From an uncultured Treponema sp. (GTDB lineage: Bacteria > Spirochaetota > Spirochaetia > Treponematales > Treponemataceae), in the NCBI RefSeq assembly GCF_938029485.1, contig NZ_CALHGC010000025.1, positions 1 through 9,113 on the forward strand: 9,113 nucleotides of DNA. Reading direction: 5' to 3'. Shown here piece by piece: positions 5,764 to 9,113 of the stretch. A program made the translations under genes and the position numbers. The notes below the pieces were generated by a model. That model was not told the DNA's origin. It ran no database searches and saw only the letters and a program-made list of their open reading frames with translations. The first letter of the stretch is position 1, and each line of letters opens with the position of its first letter.

Positions 5764-6825
5764 ATGAGCGATCTGGAAAGTGAGATACAGCGGCGCGGAT
5801 TAATAAAGGTTCCTACTGAGGGCGGGCAAAAGGAAAGCCCGTACCGCCGCGTTGCAAAATTTTTATATTTAATCGGAGAGGCGCAGGCAGCAAAGGTTCT
5901 GCAAAAACTCACGCGCGAGCAAATCGAAAAAGTAGTAGCGGAGATGCTGACAATCCGCTATGTCGACAAAGACGAAGCCGCCTATATTTTAAGCGAATTT
6001 ACTGCGCTTTATAACGAGGCAAAAAATTCCGTCGGCGGTGTGGAAACCGCTCAAGGTATCCTCACGGCGGCGTTCGGCGGGGAAAAAGCTCGGGAGATTA
6101 TCGAGCGGGCGATACCTCCTGCTGCCGAGCGGCCGTTTGATTTTTTGGACGGCATCGACAGGGAAAAGCTCAAGCGGCTCTTAACCGATGAAATGCCTGC
6201 GACGCAGGCGCTCGTGCTTTCTCAGCTGGAACCGAAAATAGCGGCTGCGTATATTACCGGTTTAAACGATGCCGAAAAAAAAGACATCGTGCTCCGCCTC
6301 GCGCGGCTTAAAGCGATCGACCCCGAAATCCTGCGGACGGTCAGTACCTCTATGCGCGAAAAGTTTACCCGTATACGGACGGGATCGGCTACCGAGGCAA
6401 TAGACGGGCGCGCGGTGCTGGCAGTGATTTTACGGCGCAGCGATACCGAAACGGAAAACTTTATTTTACGGAATATCGCAGAGGCCAATCCCGAGCTTGA
6501 ACAAAATATCCGCGAACGGCTTTTCACCTTTGAAGATGTGCTCATAGCCGACGACCGCTTCTTGCAGAAAAAATTATCCGGCATGGAAACGGCGGATATC
6601 GCCGCGTTGATTTCCTATAAACCGGAGACCTTTGTTAAAAAAATCCTCGATAACATTTCGAAAAACAGACAGCAGTTCATCCTCGACGATCAAGCATCCC
6701 ATCCGGTTTCCGTGCGGGAATGCCGCGAAATAACCAACCGGTTCTTACAGGAATTGCGGAAAAGCTGGGAAGACGGCGAGCTGCTCTTATTCGGAAAGGA
6801 CGGAGATGACGTATGGATAACCTAA
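5764..6825 (+). CDS. FliG-like flagellar switch protein paralogue (FliG1 type?)
   Basis: The protein has 353 residues from ATG 5764, the normal FliG length. FliG links the flagellar MS ring to the C ring and carries torque from the stator. The N-terminal domain is seen at YRRVAKFLYLIGEAQAAKVL (27-46) and GGVETAQGILTAAFGGEKA (91-109). PFDFLDG (124-130) leads to the middle domain, where the usual EHPQ reads EMPA (143-146), followed by TQALVLSQLEP. The C-terminal domain begins at GRAVLAVILRRSDTETENFIL (215-235), keeps the torque helix FEDVLIADDRFLQ (256-268, acidic pair D263/D264) and ends in the typical tail GELLLFGKDGDDVWIT. The open frame runs upstream into the tRNA, but a start there is implausible. 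No Shine-Dalgarno is seen. The gene is outside any flagellar operon; spirochetes such as Borrelia and Treponema carry two FliG proteins, and this one looks like the divergent copy. The fold is firm, the FliG1 assignment an inference. Confidence 0.85.
   Translation: MSDLESEIQRRGLIKVPTEGGQKESPYRRVAKFLYLIGEAQAAKVLQKLTREQIEKVVAEMLTIRYVDKDEAAYILSEFTALYNEAKNSVGGVETAQGILTAAFGGEKAREIIERAIPPAAERPFDFLDGIDREKLKRLLTDEMPATQALVLSQLEPKIAAAYITGLNDAEKKDIVLRLARLKAIDPEILRTVSTSMREKFTRIRTGSATEAIDGRAVLAVILRRSDTETENFILRNIAEANPELEQNIRERLFTFEDVLIADDRFLQKKLSGMETADIAALISYKPETFVKKILDNISKNRQQFILDDQASHPVSVRECREITNRFLQELRKSWEDGELLLFGKDGDDVWIT
6802..6805 (+). promoter_or_regulatory. Shine-Dalgarno site of the M16C peptidase gene, inside the FliG gene
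   Basis: GGAG lies seven bases before ATG 6813, within the last codons of the FliG paralogue. It is the only well-placed ribosome binding site found before a start in the window and fixes the peptidase start. It fits a gene translated from an internal position on a polycistronic mRNA. Confidence 0.7.
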
Positions 6826-9113
6826 TCCACGGGTTTAACATTATTTCAAAAACGGCGCTTGACGAGATGCAGGCGGAAGGTATTTTTGCGCGGCATTGCG
6901 CAACGGGACTTGAAGTTTATCACATTTATAATGACGACAACGAAAACCTCTTTGCGTTTGCTTTTATGACAGCGCCTGAAAACAGTTCGGGTGTCGCTCA
7001 TATTCTGGAGCATTCGGTGCTCTGCGGTTCAAAAAACTATCCGTTAAAAGATCCTTTTTTGATACTATCCAAGCAGAGCGTTAAGACGTTTCTAAATGCG
7101 ATGACGTTTCCCGATAAGACCGTTTACCCCGCATCGAGTATCCTCGAAAAAGACTATTTTAATTTGATGTCGGTGTACGGTGATGCGGTGTTTTTTCCGC
7201 TGCTCAAGCGGGAAACGTTTGAACAGGAAGGGCATCGGCTTGAACTGGACGAAGCCGGAAAGCCGTATTTTTCCGGCGTGGTATTAAATGAGATGCGCGG
7301 CGCTTATGCGGATTTCGATTCGGGCGTAGACCGTGAGCTGCGGCATTCCTTATTGCGGGATACCGTATATGCGCACGATTCGGGGGGCTTTCCGCCCGAT
7401 ATTGCGAAGCTCAGTTATGAAGACTTTTGCGCTTTCCATAAAAAATACTATCATCCGGTAAACTGCAAAGTGTTCCTGTACGGCAATATCGAAACCGAAA
7501 AACAGCTCGCTTTTTTACAAGAGCATTTTCTCAAGTTTTTTGAACCGGCGGAAAAGCCTCCGCTCATTCCGGCTATTACGCCCTATCCAACACCCCGCGT
7601 ATTTTCGGCAACGGCGCCTGCAGGAGAAGGAAAAAATCCCGACAAGCTCACGGTAACGATGAATTGGCTGTTACCCGAAAGCGCCGATATAGACCGGCTG
7701 ATGGATTGTATGTTTTTGGAAGAGGTTTTGCTGGGACACGACGGCGCGCCCTTGCAAAAGAAGCTGCTCGACTGCCCCTTTGCCGAAGATGTGTATCCGT
7801 ACAACGGCGGACAGGCAGACCTGAAAAACATCTGCTTTACGCTCGGCCTTGCGGATATCGATAAAAGTGCGGAAGGGCAGTTTGAAGTCTTTATCCTTTC
7901 CGGCCTTGAAGACATTGCCCGGAACGGTTTTGAACCTCAGCTGATTGAAACCGCGCTCAATTCCCTCGATTTTTATAACAGAGAAATTACCCGTTCCGGC
8001 GGCCCTTTTTCACTGGTTCTGATGAGGCGGGCGCTCCGCGGCTGGATACACGGCTTTGCGCCGGAGACCTCACTCCGCTACATACCGGCCTTTCAGCGGT
8101 TGAAAAAGCGGATTTCTGAAAATCCGCGTTATACGCAAAACTTGATTAAGACACTGCTGCTTGATAATCCCCACCGGACAACTGTTTCCGTACATCCGGA
8201 TCCTCGGTTTTGCGAGAAAATCGATGAAACGCTTGCTCAAGAAGCGCAGCTGGCAGCGGATGCGTTGAGTCCCGCCGAGCGGAAAGCCTTAACAGCCGAT
8301 CGGAAAACGGCGAATGCCGATATGGGTCTTACTTCCAAGGCGGGGCTTACTCCCGATGCGGATGCCGAAATGCAAAACCTCATTCCGCACATCTCAAAAG
8401 AAGAGCTGCCGCCGGTTGAACCGCCTATCCCCGAATCCCTCGAATATGCCGGTAAGGTGCCCGTTATCGCGCATGAGCAGCCGACAAACGGCATTACCTA
8501 TCTCGATCTTGCAATTCCTGCCGATTCTCTTTCGGCGGAGGACTACTCGTATTTGACGCTCTATACGGCGGCGCTTTCTTCAATGGGCACGAAAACTCAA
8601 GCATGGGATGCCGTTGCGGCCGAATTTGCCTATTTAACGGGAGGCTTTTCCGCCGTTACTTTTTCCGCCGGTAAGCATCGGACAGCCGAAGCGCCGGTGT
8701 TCTTCGATAATGCGTTACGTGCGGAAGATGTGGTAGACAGGGACTGGATTTTAATCCGCGCCAAGATGCTGCCCGAATATATCGAACCTGCGGTAAACCG
8801 TATCTTTTCGTATCTTAACGGTATTTCGTTTGCCGACGAAAAACGGCTGAAGGATATTTTTATTCAGCTGAAAAACGATCTTGATCCGCTCCCTTCGTAT
8901 TCGGGACATACGCTCGCGTCGCTGTATGCGGCTTCTGCCTATTCGGGATCGAAACGGGCGGAAAATCTTTGGATGGGGATTCCTCAGTTGCGTTTTCTGC
9001 GCGGGCAGTATGCAGCGCTGGAGCAAAAACCGGCGGTAATCGGCTGCCTCGCCCGTAAACTTGAAGAAATACACCGGAAGCTGATGCGCTCCGGCCTTAT
9101 CGTGAAGGTGTGT
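6813..9113 (+). CDS. M16C zinc metallopeptidase (presequence-protease-like), 3' end outside window
   Basis: The visible part is 767 codons without a stop; members of the family have about 970-1000 residues, so the last quarter is missing. The inverted zinc motif HILEH (H63, E66, H67) sits in SSGVAHILEHSVLCGSKNYP. The distal zinc ligand is E160 in VVLNEMRGAY. The stretch KTFLNAMTFPDKTVYPASS (91-109) is characteristic of subfamily M16C. M16C enzymes form a closed chamber that degrades unstructured peptides; the substrate here is unknown. Residues about 472-550 form the polar linker between the two halves, with Ala/Asp-rich low complexity. No signal peptide is seen, so a cytoplasmic site is likely. 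The C-terminal substrate-binding Arg/Tyr pair is not in view. The start overlaps the FliG-paralogue gene by 13 bp in another frame and is preceded by GGAG, so translation is likely coupled. The family and catalytic-residue calls are firm. Confidence 0.93.
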   Translation, partial: MDNLIHGFNIISKTALDEMQAEGIFARHCATGLEVYHIYNDDNENLFAFAFMTAPENSSGVAHILEHSVLCGSKNYPLKDPFLILSKQSVKTFLNAMTFPDKTVYPASSILEKDYFNLMSVYGDAVFFPLLKRETFEQEGHRLELDEAGKPYFSGVVLNEMRGAYADFDSGVDRELRHSLLRDTVYAHDSGGFPPDIAKLSYEDFCAFHKKYYHPVNCKVFLYGNIETEKQLAFLQEHFLKFFEPAEKPPLIPAITPYPTPRVFSATAPAGEGKNPDKLTVTMNWLLPESADIDRLMDCMFLEEVLLGHDGAPLQKKLLDCPFAEDVYPYNGGQADLKNICFTLGLADIDKSAEGQFEVFILSGLEDIARNGFEPQLIETALNSLDFYNREITRSGGPFSLVLMRRALRGWIHGFAPETSLRYIPAFQRLKKRISENPRYTQNLIKTLLLDNPHRTTVSVHPDPRFCEKIDETLAQEAQLAADALSPAERKALTADRKTANADMGLTSKAGLTPDADAEMQNLIPHISKEELPPVEPPIPESLEYAGKVPVIAHEQPTNGITYLDLAIPADSLSAEDYSYLTLYTAALSSMGTKTQAWDAVAAEFAYLTGGFSAVTFSAGKHRTAEAPVFFDNALRAEDVVDRDWILIRAKMLPEYIEPAVNRIFSYLNGISFADEKRLKDIFIQLKNDLDPLPSYSGHTLASLYAASAYSGSKRAENLWMGIPQLRFLRGQYAALEQKPAVIGCLARKLEEIHRKLMRSGLIVKVC

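Overview
The window looks like a piece of spirochete chromosome, most likely Treponema-like. It is roughly half G+C and carries no phage, plasmid or insertion-sequence genes. The taxonomic hint comes from the gene set: a divergent second-type FliG outside any flagellar operon, a presequence-protease-like M16C peptidase, a very divergent EPSP synthase, and an AAA-ATPase of the family that is expanded in host-associated anaerobes. The assignment is an inference; no rRNA or other marker is present.

The left two thirds is read on the minus strand. From right to left: tRNA-Arg(UCU) with its own promoter (5523-5596); a large protein with a jelly-roll-like N-terminal domain, about 13-14 TPR units and a basic repeat tail (2710-5439); aroA, EPSP synthase (1263-2690), only 19 bp downstream and bridged by a possible six-codon relay ORF; then an AAA-ATPase/PD-(D/E)XK-type protein (1171 to beyond the left edge) with its own sigma70-like promoter.

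The right third is read on the plus strand: a FliG paralogue (5764-6825) from its own promoter, and an M16C zinc peptidase (6813 to beyond the right edge) whose start lies inside the end of the FliG gene. These two are almost certainly one transcript with coupled translation. The 167 bp between the tRNA and the FliG gene is a divergent promoter region.

The most notable signals are: (1) genes with their own promoter (ATPase, FliG paralogue, more weakly the TPR gene) have the start codon only 6-10 nt after the -10 box and no Shine-Dalgarno, suggesting leaderless or near-leaderless mRNAs, while the internally coupled peptidase gene has a good Shine-Dalgarno; (2) a FliG with a degenerate EHPQ motif but a retained torque-helix acidic pair, linked to a peptidase; (3) an EPSP synthase with substitutions at normally invariant substrate-site positions and a C-terminal linker insertion; (4) the jelly-roll/TPR/basic-tail protein. 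I see no convincing new defence or mobile system, and no CRISPR array. No stretch longer than 300 bases lacks a gene; the longest gene-free stretch is 5597-5763.
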